A DNA stretch of 21,449 nucleotides from DATIKM01 sp035477595 (lineage in GTDB: Bacteria; Armatimonadota; Chthonomonadetes; Chthonomonadales; CAJBBX01): positions 1 through 21,449 of the forward strand of contig DATIKM010000092.1 of assembly GCA_035477595.1 (NCBI GenBank), in the 5' to 3' direction. Below, piece after piece: positions 6,916 through 14,816 of this stretch. Both the position numbers and the translations under genes were made by a program. The notes beneath the pieces are model-generated. The model ran no database searches. It saw nothing but the letters and a program-made list of their open reading frames with translations, and was not told the origin of the DNA. The first letter of the stretch is position 1; every line of letters begins with the position of its first letter.

Positions 6916-8093
6916 GGCGACGGAGGGGCCTCGGGTCGCCGCCCCAGGCGCACCATCACCTCGCGTTCCGTGCGGTCGCCCCTGAAGATGCGGACGGCGA
7001 CCGTTTGGCCGGGCTGGTGGGGGGCGAGCGCCTGCCGCACGTCGTCCTCCGCAGCGATGGGCCGGCCGTCGATCGCCACGATGATGCTCCCCACTTCGAG
7101 CCCCGCGTCCGCCGCGCCGGTGAGGGGTTTGACGTCCAGCACGATGATCCCCCGCCCTGGCGGCAGGCCGACTTCCCTTGAGACATCCCGGGGAACGCGC
7201 GCGAAGCTGATGCCGATGAAGGGGTCTCCGATGGCGCGGGGCGTAGTGCGAGAGACGGCAATAAGGCGTCGCAGCACCGAGCGGGTCGGGTTCACCGGTA
7301 TCGCGAAGCCGATGCCGAGTGGCGCGCCGCCCCGGTCGGAGGCGATCGCGGTGTTGATGCCCACAAGCTGCCCCCGCAGGTTGGCGAGCGCACCCCCGGA
7401 GTTGCCCTGCGTGATCGGCGCGTCGGTCTGCAGCGCCTGCCGGAGAATGCGCCCGGAGCCCACCGCCAGGTTGCGGCGGTTCGTTGCAGAAACGATGCCG
7501 TGGGTCACCGTGGTGCCGATGCCCAGGGGGTTCCCCACCGCAAGGACGAACTCGCCGACCCGCAGAGCGTCCGAGTCGCCCAGCTCAGCGGACGGCAGAC
7601 CCGAGCCATCCACTTTGACGACCGCGATGTCGGCCTGCGGGTCCGCCCCGATGACCCGGCCGTCGAACTGTCGGCCACCCTTCACCGTGACGCGGATGAT
7701 CGACGCATGCTCCACCACATGGCTGTTCGTGACGATGTAGCCATCCGAGGAGATGAGGACGCCGGAGCCCTTGCCCTGCACCTGCAGCCGCTCTGTGCGA
7801 AGCCCATCCCTCGTCACGCTGGGCGCGCCTCGCTCCTCGAGCGTGTCGATGTTGACGACAGCCGGCTCGATGCGCGCAGCGGCGGCGATCAGCGCCGTCT
7901 GGGGGATGTGGGCAGGGCTGGGCGCGCGGTCGATCGCGGCGAGGACGCCCAGTGGCCCGCCTTGGGGAGCATACGCGGAGTCGCGACCGGCCAGCCGCAG
8001 CGCCAGCAGCGTCGCGCCGCATCCCAGTGCGAAGAAGCCGACGTAGCCCACGCGCCGCCAGAGGCGACTGCTTGGGCTGAACAGGCGCCTCAC
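6912..8093 (-). CDS. HtrA/DegP-type trypsin-like serine protease with one PDZ domain
   Basis: 393 residues, envelope protease/chaperone. A single N-terminal membrane segment (about residues 15-36) anchors a periplasm- or outside-facing protease. The catalytic triad is visible: H125 in VTNSHVV, D155 in ADIAVVKV, S232 in QGNSGGAL. One PDZ domain (about 295-390) follows, with the GxIIVLDVKPLTGAADAGL ligand loop. The order TM-protease-PDZ is the DegS/HhoA-like single-PDZ plan rather than two-PDZ DegP. GTG 8093 overlaps the ribH stop (GTGA), so it is translationally coupled to ribH; the longer upstream frame is only antisense-like Arg-rich sequence inside ribH. Its 3' end overlaps the end of the convergent PHP gene. 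Confidence 0.92.
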   Translation of the reverse strand: MRRLFSPSSRLWRRVGYVGFFALGCGATLLALRLAGRDSAYAPQGGPLGVLAAIDRAPSPAHIPQTALIAAAARIEPAVVNIDTLEERGAPSVTRDGLRTERLQVQGKGSGVLISSDGYIVTNSHVVEHASIIRVTVKGGRQFDGRVIGADPQADIAVVKVDGSGLPSAELGDSDALRVGEFVLAVGNPLGIGTTVTHGIVSATNRRNLAVGSGRILRQALQTDAPITQGNSGGALANLRGQLVGINTAIASDRGGAPLGIGFAIPVNPTRSVLRRLIAVSRTTPRAIGDPFIGISFARVPRDVSREVGLPPGRGIIVLDVKPLTGAADAGLEVGSIIVAIDGRPIAAEDDVRQALAPHQPGQTVAVRIFRGDRTEREVMVRLGRRPEAPPSP

Positions 8094-8557
8094 CCGAGTT
8101 GGCGCATGAGGTTGGCCATCTCGATGGCGGCGACCGCGGCCTCCGCGCCCTTGTTGCCGGCCTTGGCGCCCGCCCGCTCGACAGCCTGCTCGATGCTCTC
8201 CACGGTGATGACGCCGTAGGTGACAGGCACGCCGGCGTCCAGACCGATCTGCGCGATGCCCTTCGTGACCTCGGCAGCCAGGTACTCGAAGTGCGGCGTG
8301 CCCCCGCGGATGAGGCACCCGATGCATGCCACTGCGTCGAGACCGCCCCGCCGCAGCAGCCGCGCCGTCGCCAGAGGTATCTCCCAGGTGCCCGGTACTC
8401 GGACGACCTCGATGTCGTCCTCACTCGCACCGTGGCGGATCAACGCGTCGATCGCTCCGGTAAGCATCCGCTCGGTGATGAAGGAGTTCCACCGGCTGAC
8501 GACGAGCCCGATCCTCAGTCCCTGTGCGACCAGCGCCCCTTCATAGGTTCTCGGCAT
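8090..8557 (-). CDS. ribH: 6,7-dimethyl-8-ribityllumazine synthase
   Basis: 155 residues, the usual length. It condenses 5-amino-6-ribitylamino-uracil with 3,4-dihydroxy-2-butanone 4-phosphate, the penultimate step of riboflavin synthesis, and normally assembles as pentamers or 60-mers. Diagnostic stretches are VVSRWNSFITERMLTGA, VVRVPGTWEIPLA, CIGCLIRGGTPHFEY with the conserved His, VTYGVITVES and RAGAKAGNKG. GAGGGG precedes ATG 8557. Third rib gene on the minus strand, 51 bases after ribBA. Confidence 0.96.
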   Translation of the reverse strand: MPRTYEGALVAQGLRIGLVVSRWNSFITERMLTGAIDALIRHGASEDDIEVVRVPGTWEIPLATARLLRRGGLDAVACIGCLIRGGTPHFEYLAAEVTKGIAQIGLDAGVPVTYGVITVESIEQAVERAGAKAGNKGAEAAVAAIEMANLMRQLG

Positions 8558-8608
8558 GTCGCACCCCTCGCCCGCGCGGTCCGCGAGCCCCTCTCACGAG
8601 ACCGTAGG

Positions 8609-9850
8609 CTAGCCTGCCGTCTGTTGGCGGCCCGTCTCCGGGTTGTCCACCACACAGATGGCGTGTCCCAGCTTCTCCACCTTGGTGCGCAGGTACCGGA
8701 CGTTGTGCGCGTTGGCGGGCGCCGCCACCGGCACCGTGCCCACTACCTCCAGGCCGTATCCGGCTATGCCGGCGATCTTCGCCGGGTTGTTCGTGATCGC
8801 CCGAATGCGCCTCAGTCCCAGATCGACCATGATCTGGGCTCCGATGCCATAGTCGCGCAGGTCCGGCTTGAAGCCAAGCCGCTCGTTCGCCTGGACCGTG
8901 TCGGCCCCGTGGTCCTGCAGCTCGTAGGCGCGGATCTTGTTCACCATGCCGATCCCGCGACCTTCCTGCTGCAGATAGATCAGCACGCCACGGTCGGTCT
9001 CGGCGATCAGGCTCAGTGCCATGTGGAGCTGATCCCCGCAGTCGCAGCGCAGCGACTCCAGCAGGTCGCCGGTGAAACACGAGGAGTGGACGCGCACCAG
9101 CACGGGCTCCTCGCCGCTGATGTCACCCTTCACAAGCGCCACGGCAGGGTACGGGTCAACCGTCGACTCGTAGGCGTGGACTGCGAAGACCCCGTAGCTC
9201 CGTGTCGGCATCGACGTGCTCGCGACGCGGGTGATGAGTCGCTCGGTCCGCCGTCGGTACGCAATCAGGTCGGCGATCGTTACGATCCGAAGCCCCAGCC
9301 GTTCCGCGAACGACCACAACTGCGACAGGCGCGCCATCGTGCCGTCGTCGTTCATCACCTCGCACAGGACGCCGACGGGGCGAAGGCCCGCCATCGTACA
9401 GAGGTCGACCGCCGCCTCCGTGTGCCCCGCTCGCTTGAGCACGCCCCCATCCTCGGCACGCAGAGGCACGATGTGCCCCGGACGCGTCAGGTCGGAGGGG
9501 CGCGATGAGGGATCGTGCAGAACGCGCACGGTGGCCACGCGGTCCGCGGCGGAGACCCCTGTCGTGGTACCGGAGCGCGCATCGACGGTCACCGCCATCG
9601 CGGTGCCGAGACGCGAGGTGTTGCTTCGGACCATCATGGGGATGTCGAGCTCGCGCAGCCGCGCGCCGGTTGTGGGAACGCAGACGATGCCGCTCCCATG
9701 GCGAATCATGGTCGCCATCGCGTCGAGCGCGCACTTCTCGGCGGCCATGATGAAGTCGCCTTCGTTCTCGCGGTCCTCGTCGTCGACTACGATCACCATC
9801 CGACCAGCGCGGATGTCGGCGACCGCGTCCTCGATGCTGCCGAAGTGCAT
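8609..9850 (-). CDS. ribBA: Bifunctional DHBP synthase / GTP cyclohydrolase II
   Basis: 413 residues. The N-terminal half (1 to about 205) is 3,4-dihydroxy-2-butanone-4-phosphate synthase: acidic loop VVDDEDRENEGDF (21-33), RHGSGIVCV and GHTEAAVDL (142-150). The C-terminal half is GTP cyclohydrolase II: zinc cysteines C258, C269 and C271 in SSCFTGDLLESLRCDCG, the catalytic QQEGRGIGM stretch (295-302) and ITNNPAK. Together they feed both branches of riboflavin synthesis from ribulose 5-phosphate and GTP. Both active sites look intact. ATG 9850 fits the family N-terminus (M-x-F-x-SIEDAV); an alternative start at 9877 adds nine residues. It lies 32 bases after ribE. Confidence 0.96.
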   Translation of the reverse strand: MHFGSIEDAVADIRAGRMVIVVDDEDRENEGDFIMAAEKCALDAMATMIRHGSGIVCVPTTGARLRELDIPMMVRSNTSRLGTAMAVTVDARSGTTTGVSAADRVATVRVLHDPSSRPSDLTRPGHIVPLRAEDGGVLKRAGHTEAAVDLCTMAGLRPVGVLCEVMNDDGTMARLSQLWSFAERLGLRIVTIADLIAYRRRTERLITRVASTSMPTRSYGVFAVHAYESTVDPYPAVALVKGDISGEEPVLVRVHSSCFTGDLLESLRCDCGDQLHMALSLIAETDRGVLIYLQQEGRGIGMVNKIRAYELQDHGADTVQANERLGFKPDLRDYGIGAQIMVDLGLRRIRAITNNPAKIAGIAGYGLEVVGTVPVAAPANAHNVRYLRTKVEKLGHAICVVDNPETGRQQTAG

Positions 9851-9882
9851 GTTGCACCGATCCGGTGACGCGCGCACGGTCC

Positions 9883-10530
9883 TCAGGCGTCGGCAAACCC
9901 GGCCGAGGCCAGCGCGTCGAACGTTAAGGACTTCCCCGCGCGCTCATCGCCGAGAAGACGCTCGACGTACCGCGCGAGCACGTCCACCTCCAGGTTCAGC
10001 GGGTCGCCGATCCGCCGGTCGCTCAGCGTGGTGTGCTGCCACGTGTAAGGGATGACTGCCACGTCGAAGTCACCGGGACGGACGGCGGCCACCGTCAGGC
10101 TGATGCCGTCGAGTGCGACCGAGCCCTTCTCCGCGACGTAGCGCCGCAGCTCGCGTGGCGCCTCGCAACGGATCGTCCAGCCGAGAGCCGCGCGCTGGAG
10201 GCCGCCAATGACCGCGACCCCGTCGACGTGGCCCTGCACGATGTGGCCGCCGAGCCTGCCGCCAACCTGCACGGCGCGCTCTAGATTGACGCGCTGACCG
10301 ACGGAGAGGCCAGCCAGCGAGGATCGGGCGACCGTCTCCGGTACGGCGTCGAACGACAGCGTCGAGCCGTTCCGTGAGACAACCGTGAGACACACGCCGC
10401 TCACGGACACGCTGTCGCCGTCGCGACAGCCCTCGCTCACGCCGGGCGCACCAACCTCCAGGCGCAGCGCGGGCCCGGATCGACGGACGCGGACCACGAC
10501 CCCGACCTCTTCCACGATGCCCGTGAACAC
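9883..10530 (-). CDS. ribE: Riboflavin synthase, alpha chain
   Basis: 215 residues. It dismutates two lumazine molecules to riboflavin and the pyrimidine recycled by RibH. The N-terminal FTGIVEEVG is the family hallmark. Two lumazine-binding repeats follow: VSGVCLTV ... GGHIVQGHVDG and KGSVALDGISLTVA ... WQHTTL, with the usual alternation. GTG 10530 is the only start that puts FTGIVEE at the N-terminus, and GGGGG lies upstream. It is first of the three rib genes, 82 bases after the propeller gene. I found no FMN riboswitch in that gap, which is too short for one. The same gene is also called ribC in some species. Confidence 0.94.
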   Translation of the reverse strand: MFTGIVEEVGVVVRVRRSGPALRLEVGAPGVSEGCRDGDSVSVSGVCLTVVSRNGSTLSFDAVPETVARSSLAGLSVGQRVNLERAVQVGGRLGGHIVQGHVDGVAVIGGLQRAALGWTIRCEAPRELRRYVAEKGSVALDGISLTVAAVRPGDFDVAVIPYTWQHTTLSDRRIGDPLNLEVDVLARYVERLLGDERAGKSLTFDALASAGFADA

Positions 10531-10612
10531 GACCAGCCCCCGTGGCCGGCGGCAGAGCCGCCCTGCTGCCATGCCGGTATTGTACCCGAAGCCCGCGAAG
10601 CCCGGCCGAGCG

Positions 10613-11722
10613 TCACTGCCCGAAGCAGAAGAGCGAGCCATCCGTCGAGCCGATCACCAGACGCCCCCTGCCGATCGCCGGCGATGCCTTGATCGAGGCG
10701 CCGGCGCGGTGCTGCCACAGCAGGCGGCCGCTGTCGAAGGCCACGGCGTGCAGCGTCCCGTCGTCCGAGCCGACCACCACCGTGTTGCCCGCGATCACCG
10801 GCGAGCTGTCGACGGGGGCGCGTGTGAGGTGCGTCCACAACGACGCACCGGTACGGGTGCTCGCCCGGAAAACGCGGCCGCTCCGGGAGGCGAACACGAG
10901 CCCGCCAGGGCGGTGCGCCGCGCTTGCGTAGGCCCCTGCGCCGCTCTCCTGCTCCTGCACGCGCCAGACGATGCGGCCCGTCGTCGCCTCCACGCTGACG
11001 TAGAGGCCGGACAGGTTGCCTACCCAGACGCGGCCATCCCCGACCGCCGGGGTGGCCGAGATGTTGCCGCCGACCGAGGTGGCCCACATCTGCCGGCCGT
11101 CGCTGATGCGAACAGCCCGGAGCATGCCGTCGCAGCCGCCGATGAAGGCCAGACCGCCGCGGACGGCGGGGGAGGCGTGTACCTGGGCGTCCGTCTTTAT
11201 GGTCCACAGGCGTCTTCCCGTGCGGGCGTCCACGCAGTAGAGATTGCCATCGTACGAGCCGAACAGGATGCGGCCTCCGACCGCGACGGCCGAGCTGGTG
11301 ATCTTGTCGCCGGTCCTCACCGTCCAGCGGGCCCTGCCGGTCCGGGCGTCCACCGCGTGCAGGACGCCTCCCTCGTCGCCGATGTAGACCGTCTGCCCGT
11401 AGACGAGCGGTGAGGCGCTGAACGCGTCCACGGACCTGTACGTCCAGTGAGTGGACCCGTCGGACAGCCGGAGCGCATGGAGCACGCCGCGCATCGTTGC
11501 GGCGTAGACGCGGTCGCCAACGATGGCAGCGGTCGCCTCGACCGAGCCGCCGAGGTCGCGCACCCACAGCCTCCTCAGGGGTGGCGTCAGCGCTGACCTG
11601 GCGGAGCCTGTTGCCGCCGGGTTGCCGCGGAAGCAGGGCCAGTCGTCGACAGGAGCAGCAACCCGCGACGGCTGCTGGGCGAGTAGCGCCACGAGGAACG
11701 GAAGGGCGAGGGTGGGCACCAT
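10613..11722 (-). CDS. Secreted PQQ-like beta-propeller repeat protein
   Basis: 369 residues. A hydrophobic N-terminus (MVPTLALPFLVALLAQQ) is a likely signal peptide, followed by DWPCFRGNPAATG, typical of exported PQQ-like proteins. At least seven blades are visible, each ending in a D/TGxxxW motif (DGSTHW, TGRARW, TGRRLW, DGRQMW, TGRIVW, TGASLW, SGRLLW), so it should close into a seven- or eight-bladed propeller. No dehydrogenase active-site residues or cytochrome motif are seen, so a binding or scaffold role (BamB-like shape) is more likely than an enzyme. GGAGG is well placed before ATG 11722. It lies between the PilZ gene and the rib genes. Confidence 0.85.
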   Translation of the reverse strand: MVPTLALPFLVALLAQQPSRVAAPVDDWPCFRGNPAATGSARSALTPPLRRLWVRDLGGSVEATAAIVGDRVYAATMRGVLHALRLSDGSTHWTYRSVDAFSASPLVYGQTVYIGDEGGVLHAVDARTGRARWTVRTGDKITSSAVAVGGRILFGSYDGNLYCVDARTGRRLWTIKTDAQVHASPAVRGGLAFIGGCDGMLRAVRISDGRQMWATSVGGNISATPAVGDGRVWVGNLSGLYVSVEATTGRIVWRVQEQESGAGAYASAAHRPGGLVFASRSGRVFRASTRTGASLWTHLTRAPVDSSPVIAGNTVVVGSDDGTLHAVAFDSGRLLWQHRAGASIKASPAIGRGRLVIGSTDGSLFCFGQ

Positions 11723-11770
11723 GGTAACCTCCAGATTGGGGCCAGCGGGCGGACACGCCCGGGCGCGCCC

Positions 11771-12133
11771 CTATACGGCCGGCCGCCGGTGAGCCTCCAT
11801 GGCCTGCGCGAGCCTGAGGCCCACTTCGGGCGGCAATCCTACAAACTTTACGGATAACTCACCGCCGGTCGACGCGTCCCCGACGGCCAGCACGACGGCT
11901 TCCACCTCCGCCTGTGCGGCGTCGCGGAGTACTGGCAGCCGAAGGCGAATGCGCGTGAGGGCGCTCGGCGGGCGAGCGCAGCGCAGGCGCGCTCCGCCGG
12001 GACTAACGTTCAGACACTCACAGGCGGACCATCCCGCGCCGGCGTCGTACTCCGCGGGAGCTGAGACCTGCACCCTCGCATGGGCGCGACGCTCGACCGC
12101 CCCGCCTGTCGCCTCCTCTTTCCCCGTGCCCAC
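11771..12133 (-). CDS. PilZ-domain protein, possible c-di-GMP receptor
   Basis: 120 residues, essentially a single PilZ domain. The two c-di-GMP-binding elements are present: RxxxR at residues 16-20 (RAHAR) and (D/N)xSxxG at 42-47 (NVSPGG), separated by one beta hairpin. The following strands and the terminal helix (PPEVGLRLAQAMEAH) match the domain. PilZ proteins bind c-di-GMP and control motility, polysaccharide output or enzymes by contact; no partner domain is fused here. GTG 12133 is chosen because AGGAG lies 6 bases upstream; the longer frame would add a low-complexity tail. Divergent from the sigma-factor gene. Confidence 0.85.
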   Translation of the reverse strand: MGTGKEEATGGAVERRAHARVQVSAPAEYDAGAGWSACECLNVSPGGARLRCARPPSALTRIRLRLPVLRDAAQAEVEAVVLAVGDASTGGELSVKFVGLPPEVGLRLAQAMEAHRRPAV

Positions 12134-12187
12134 GCTCCACTCCTGTGGGGGGTCAAGCGCCGCGTACTGAGCGACGCGTGCGGCTCG

Positions 12188-12216
12188 TTGCTCCAGTAAG
12201 GCCCCTGCTGTATTAT
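12188..12216 (+). promoter_or_regulatory. Candidate promoter of the sigma-factor operon
   Basis: TTGCTC (12188-12193), 17-base spacer, TATTAT (12211-12216). It lies in the gap between the divergent PilZ and sigma genes, about 75 bases before GTG 12292. The complementary strand reads CATAATAC here and could serve the PilZ gene, though no matching -35 was found. Confidence 0.5.
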
Positions 12217-12291
12217 GGCCGCCGCGGGCTCGGGTATGGGGACCTTTCCGCAAACGCCTGTTTCATCACGGAGATCCGGCGGTAGATAGAG

Positions 12292-12915
12292 GTGTGGGAC
12301 AACGGTGGCCACGAGGATGAAGGTTTGGCCCAGGCCGATCCGGCGTCGGGGCGCGCGAACGCCGCGCTGGTCGCTGCGCCCTCTTCCGAGCGGATGGACG
12401 TGCTCGCGGCCGCGGCTGCGCAGGGCGACGCCGGCGCTCTTGGCGCCCTGACAAGCGCCTGCCGGCCCTCGGCCATCGCGTACGCTTTCGCCCGTCTGGG
12501 CGCTCGCGACGACGCCGAGGACGCCGTGCAGGAGGCACTGGCGAGAGCGTGCAATGCGATCCGGCGGTTCAGGCCCGGCGCCCGGTGGGCGCCCTGGTTC
12601 GGCCGCATCTTGCAGAACGTGTGCTCCGATGCCGCGCGTCGCAGGCGCAGCCTGGCCACCGCGCCCCTGGAGTTTTCCTGCAGAGACGCAGCCGCGGGTC
12701 CCGAGGCCTCGCTGCTTGAGCGCGAGGCCCGCGAGGCGCTAGCCAGGGCGCTCGCCGATCTGCCGGAGGCGCTGCGGACCCCTGTGGTCATGCACTACGT
12801 GCTCGGGCGACCGCGCCAGGAGATCGCCGACACGCTGGGTCTGCCCGAGTCGACCGTGGTAGGACGTCTGGCCAGCGCCCTGCGGCGCCTGCGACGGAGA
12901 AGCGGCGTTGCGTGA
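12292..12915 (+). CDS. ECF-type RNA polymerase sigma factor
   Basis: 207 residues with the two ECF domains. Sigma-2 spans about 37-125 (QGDAGALGAL ... DDAEDAVQEALARACNAI ... FGRILQNVCSDAARRR), including the core-binding acidic D-A-E-D-A-V-Q-E motif. Sigma-4 spans about 145-203 (LADLPEALRTPVVMHYV ... RQEIADTLGLPESTVVGRLASALRRLRR), a helix-turn-helix that would read the -35 element. The exact start is unsure: GTG 12292 has AGAGG too close, and TTG 12325 is an alternative with AAGG upstream; both leave the domains whole. The stop overlaps a GTG of the anti-sigma gene, and a zinc-finger anti-sigma follows, the classical ECF arrangement. Confidence 0.9.
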   Translation: MWDNGGHEDEGLAQADPASGRANAALVAAPSSERMDVLAAAAAQGDAGALGALTSACRPSAIAYAFARLGARDDAEDAVQEALARACNAIRRFRPGARWAPWFGRILQNVCSDAARRRRSLATAPLEFSCRDAAAGPEASLLEREAREALARALADLPEALRTPVVMHYVLGRPRQEIADTLGLPESTVVGRLASALRRLRRRSGVA

Positions 12916-12944
12916 CGGACCGGGCGCAGGTAGGAGCGAGTGAC

Positions 12945-13703
12945 ATGATGTGGAGATGCCACCGTGTGCGATCCAGGCTCGCTCGGGCGGTGGCGGAGGG
13001 CCGCGACCAGCCCCCTACCGGCGCCACCGCGCACCATCTCAGCGCCTGCCGCCGTTGTCGAGAGGAGTGGGCCGCGCTCCGACAGACCGTTCGCGAGGTC
13101 AGCGCGCTGGCCGAGCCCGCCATCGGGCAGGGCCGACTGCCCTACGCCGCATGTCGTCCGGTGAGCCTGCGTCCCGTGCTCGCCGGGGTAGGCGCATTCG
13201 CCGTGGTGGCGGTGCTGGTGGCGGTGCTGGCTCCACAGCGCCCCGCGCCACTCCCGCACGTCGTCGTGGGGGCGGCACCTCCGCCCACACCCAGTGCGAG
13301 CACCGCGGCCGTGTCGCGGCGGGCGCTCGATCCGCAGGTCCCCGCGCCAACCGACCCCGCTCGCCGGTCGGGCGCGAGGCGCTCAGACGATGCGCGCCAG
13401 GACCGACCGAAGCCGCCAACCCGACGCCGAGTGCCGCACCGCCGCACGTGGCTCGCTCAGACAGGGCCGGCGACGCCGGGACTGGCATCAGCGCGGCTAA
13501 CGGCGGCCGCGACGAGCGACGACGCTGACCTGACGGGCGGCGCCGTGGTCGCTTCGGTGCTGGCACCGAATGTGTCCGTCGCTGCCGCGGCATACGCGGA
13601 GCAGGCCGGCGACCTGGGCAGCGCCATCGACCAGATCGCCCGGGCTCTGGCGCATGAAGAGACGGATGAGCGCCCGAGCGCAGAGAAAGGACCCACCGAA
13701 TGA
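12945..13703 (+). CDS. Anti-sigma factor with a zinc-finger N-terminus
   Basis: 252 residues. The N-terminus carries a zf-HC2-type anti-sigma domain: HHLSACRRC gives H31-x3-C35-x2-C38, with C5 upstream as a possible fourth ligand. A single membrane segment lies at about 79-97. The outer part (about 100-230) is rich in Pro, Arg and Ala and likely disordered, ending in a short Ala-rich helix. It would hold the upstream sigma factor inactive at the membrane until an envelope signal. ATG 12945 has AGGAG 8 bases upstream. An alternative GTG at 12912 overlaps the sigma stop (GTGA) and would add 11 residues; which is used is unclear. Its stop overlaps the next start (ATGA). Confidence 0.85.
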   Translation: MMWRCHRVRSRLARAVAEGRDQPPTGATAHHLSACRRCREEWAALRQTVREVSALAEPAIGQGRLPYAACRPVSLRPVLAGVGAFAVVAVLVAVLAPQRPAPLPHVVVGAAPPPTPSASTAAVSRRALDPQVPAPTDPARRSGARRSDDARQDRPKPPTRRRVPHRRTWLAQTGPATPGLASARLTAAATSDDADLTGGAVVASVLAPNVSVAAAAYAEQAGDLGSAIDQIARALAHEETDERPSAEKGPTE

Positions 13704-14584
13704 CTGCAGCAAGGCGTGCACCGATCGTTGGCTGCCTCGCCCTTGTGTTCGTCGCCTCTGCACGTCCATCGGTTTCGCAGGTGGGGCCGCCGCCCTTCGC
13801 TCCGGGCCAGGCGCCTGGCTTGGCGGCCATGGGACCCTCCCCCATGCTGCCGCACACGCCTGAGCTGGCGCGAAAGACCGCCGAGGTACTGGCGCTGCGC
13901 CACATCGTGCGGATGCGTCTCACGGCCCAGCAGACGGCTGCCGCCCTCGACGTGCTGCGGGAGCTCCAGAGGGCCGAGAGGACGGCGAGAACCCGAGCAG
14001 AGAGGGCGCTTGACGATGAGAGACAGGCGCTCCTCGCAGCCACGCACGACCAGCCGCCCGTGCCAGTTGCCGGCGAGCGCATGCGCGAGATTGGGAGCGA
14101 CCTGAGGACTGCGCGTCTGACCGCCTGGAGGTCGCTGGACGAAGCCATCGGTCCCGGGAACGGCCGTGCACTGCGGTCGCTCATCCAGGGCGCGGCTCCG
14201 GCGATGCCCATCGCGCCCGGCATGCTGCCGATGGGCGCGCCGGGACAGCCCGCATTCCCCGGTCGCTTTGGAGGGCCTCCTGCTCCTGGTGATCTCCTTG
14301 GCGGGCTGCAACCGCCCGACGGCGGCGGTGTGCAGCCTGGACAGCCGATCGCGCCCGGGGGGCGGCCCGGCCAACCCGGGATCGCCCAGCGGCCCCGCGC
14401 GGGTCGGCCCGGCGCGCCCGGCATGCCGCCCGCAGGAGGGTTTCCGGGCATGCCCGGACAGCCCGGCGGCTTCCTGATGCCGCCGTCGCCCTGGCTCTTC
14501 CCTGGCGCGATGGCGCCCGGCGCGCTGCCCCTCGATGACATCGTCGATCTGCTGGAGAAGCGGCTGGCAGCCCTTCGCAGCTGA
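13700..14584 (+). CDS. Secreted LTxxQ-like helical protein with Gly/Pro/Met-rich tail
   Basis: 294 residues. Signal peptide about 1-21 (MTAARRAPIVGC..., likely cut after ASA). A helical region (about 53-165) contains RHIVRMRLTAQQ, where LTAQQ (74-78) matches the LTxxQ motif of Spy/CpxP periplasmic proteins, followed by long charged helices. Residues about 168-275 are low-complexity Gly/Pro/Met/Gln (repeated GMP, GAPG, GQP units), and the protein ends in a short helix LDDIVDLLEKRLAALR. Its start overlaps the anti-sigma stop (ATGA 13700), so it is coupled to the sigma/anti-sigma pair. Spy/CpxP-like sensors beside ECF sigma factors are known, which supports an envelope or metal-stress role. The family link rests on one short motif and the context. 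Confidence 0.65.
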   Translation: MTAARRAPIVGCLALVFVASARPSVSQVGPPPFAPGQAPGLAAMGPSPMLPHTPELARKTAEVLALRHIVRMRLTAQQTAAALDVLRELQRAERTARTRAERALDDERQALLAATHDQPPVPVAGERMREIGSDLRTARLTAWRSLDEAIGPGNGRALRSLIQGAAPAMPIAPGMLPMGAPGQPAFPGRFGGPPAPGDLLGGLQPPDGGGVQPGQPIAPGGRPGQPGIAQRPRAGRPGAPGMPPAGGFPGMPGQPGGFLMPPSPWLFPGAMAPGALPLDDIVDLLEKRLAALRS

Positions 14585-14604
14585 CGGATCGGCGACCCAG
14601 GTTC

Positions 14605-14638
14605 GTCCCCGCGGGGGACCGCGACACAGCGGTCCCCC
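14605..14638 (+). terminator. Overlapping hairpins after the sigma operon
   Basis: A perfect 10-bp stem GGGGGACCGC / GCGGTCCCCC (14613-14622 and 14629-14638, loop GACACA) lies 28 bases after the stop of the secreted-protein gene. No T-tract follows, so it is not a classical intrinsic terminator. An alternative stem GTCCCC / GGGGAC (14605-14610 with 14614-14619) uses the same 5' arm, so the two cannot form together. Confidence 0.5.
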
Positions 14639-14694
14639 TCCTCACGGCGGCGCTCTCACCCTCGGTATTACGCTTCCCGGCCTCGTGCGGATCG

Positions 14695-14724
14695 TTGACT
14701 TGCCCTCCGCCGAAGTGCTAGACT
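14695..14724 (+). promoter_or_regulatory. Candidate promoter of the glycolytic operon
   Basis: TTGACT (14695-14700), 18-base spacer, TAGACT (14719-14724). It lies about 90 bases before gap, in the only sizeable gap upstream of the operon. The -35 box matches consensus at five of six positions. Confidence 0.6.
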
Positions 14725-14816
14725 TTGGGCGCCTTCGCAGGTGCTAGCAGTGGCTGATGACCTTCGAACCCCCCGGGCCGGCTTCTCGGCCCGCCGCATA
14801 GGAAGGAGTTCGGACC

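Noticed and set aside
8099..9508. 469-residue + strand ORF
   Set aside because: Antisense shadow of ribH and ribBA, which are certain.
10531..10612. FMN riboswitch upstream of ribE
   Set aside because: The gap is only 82 bases and lacks the conserved RFN segments.
13099..14541. 480-residue Pro/Gly-rich minus-strand ORF resembling a collagen-like protein
   Set aside because: Antisense of the Gly/Pro/Met-rich secreted protein; the repeats on the + strand create the look. The + strand gene has a signal peptide and a coupled start.
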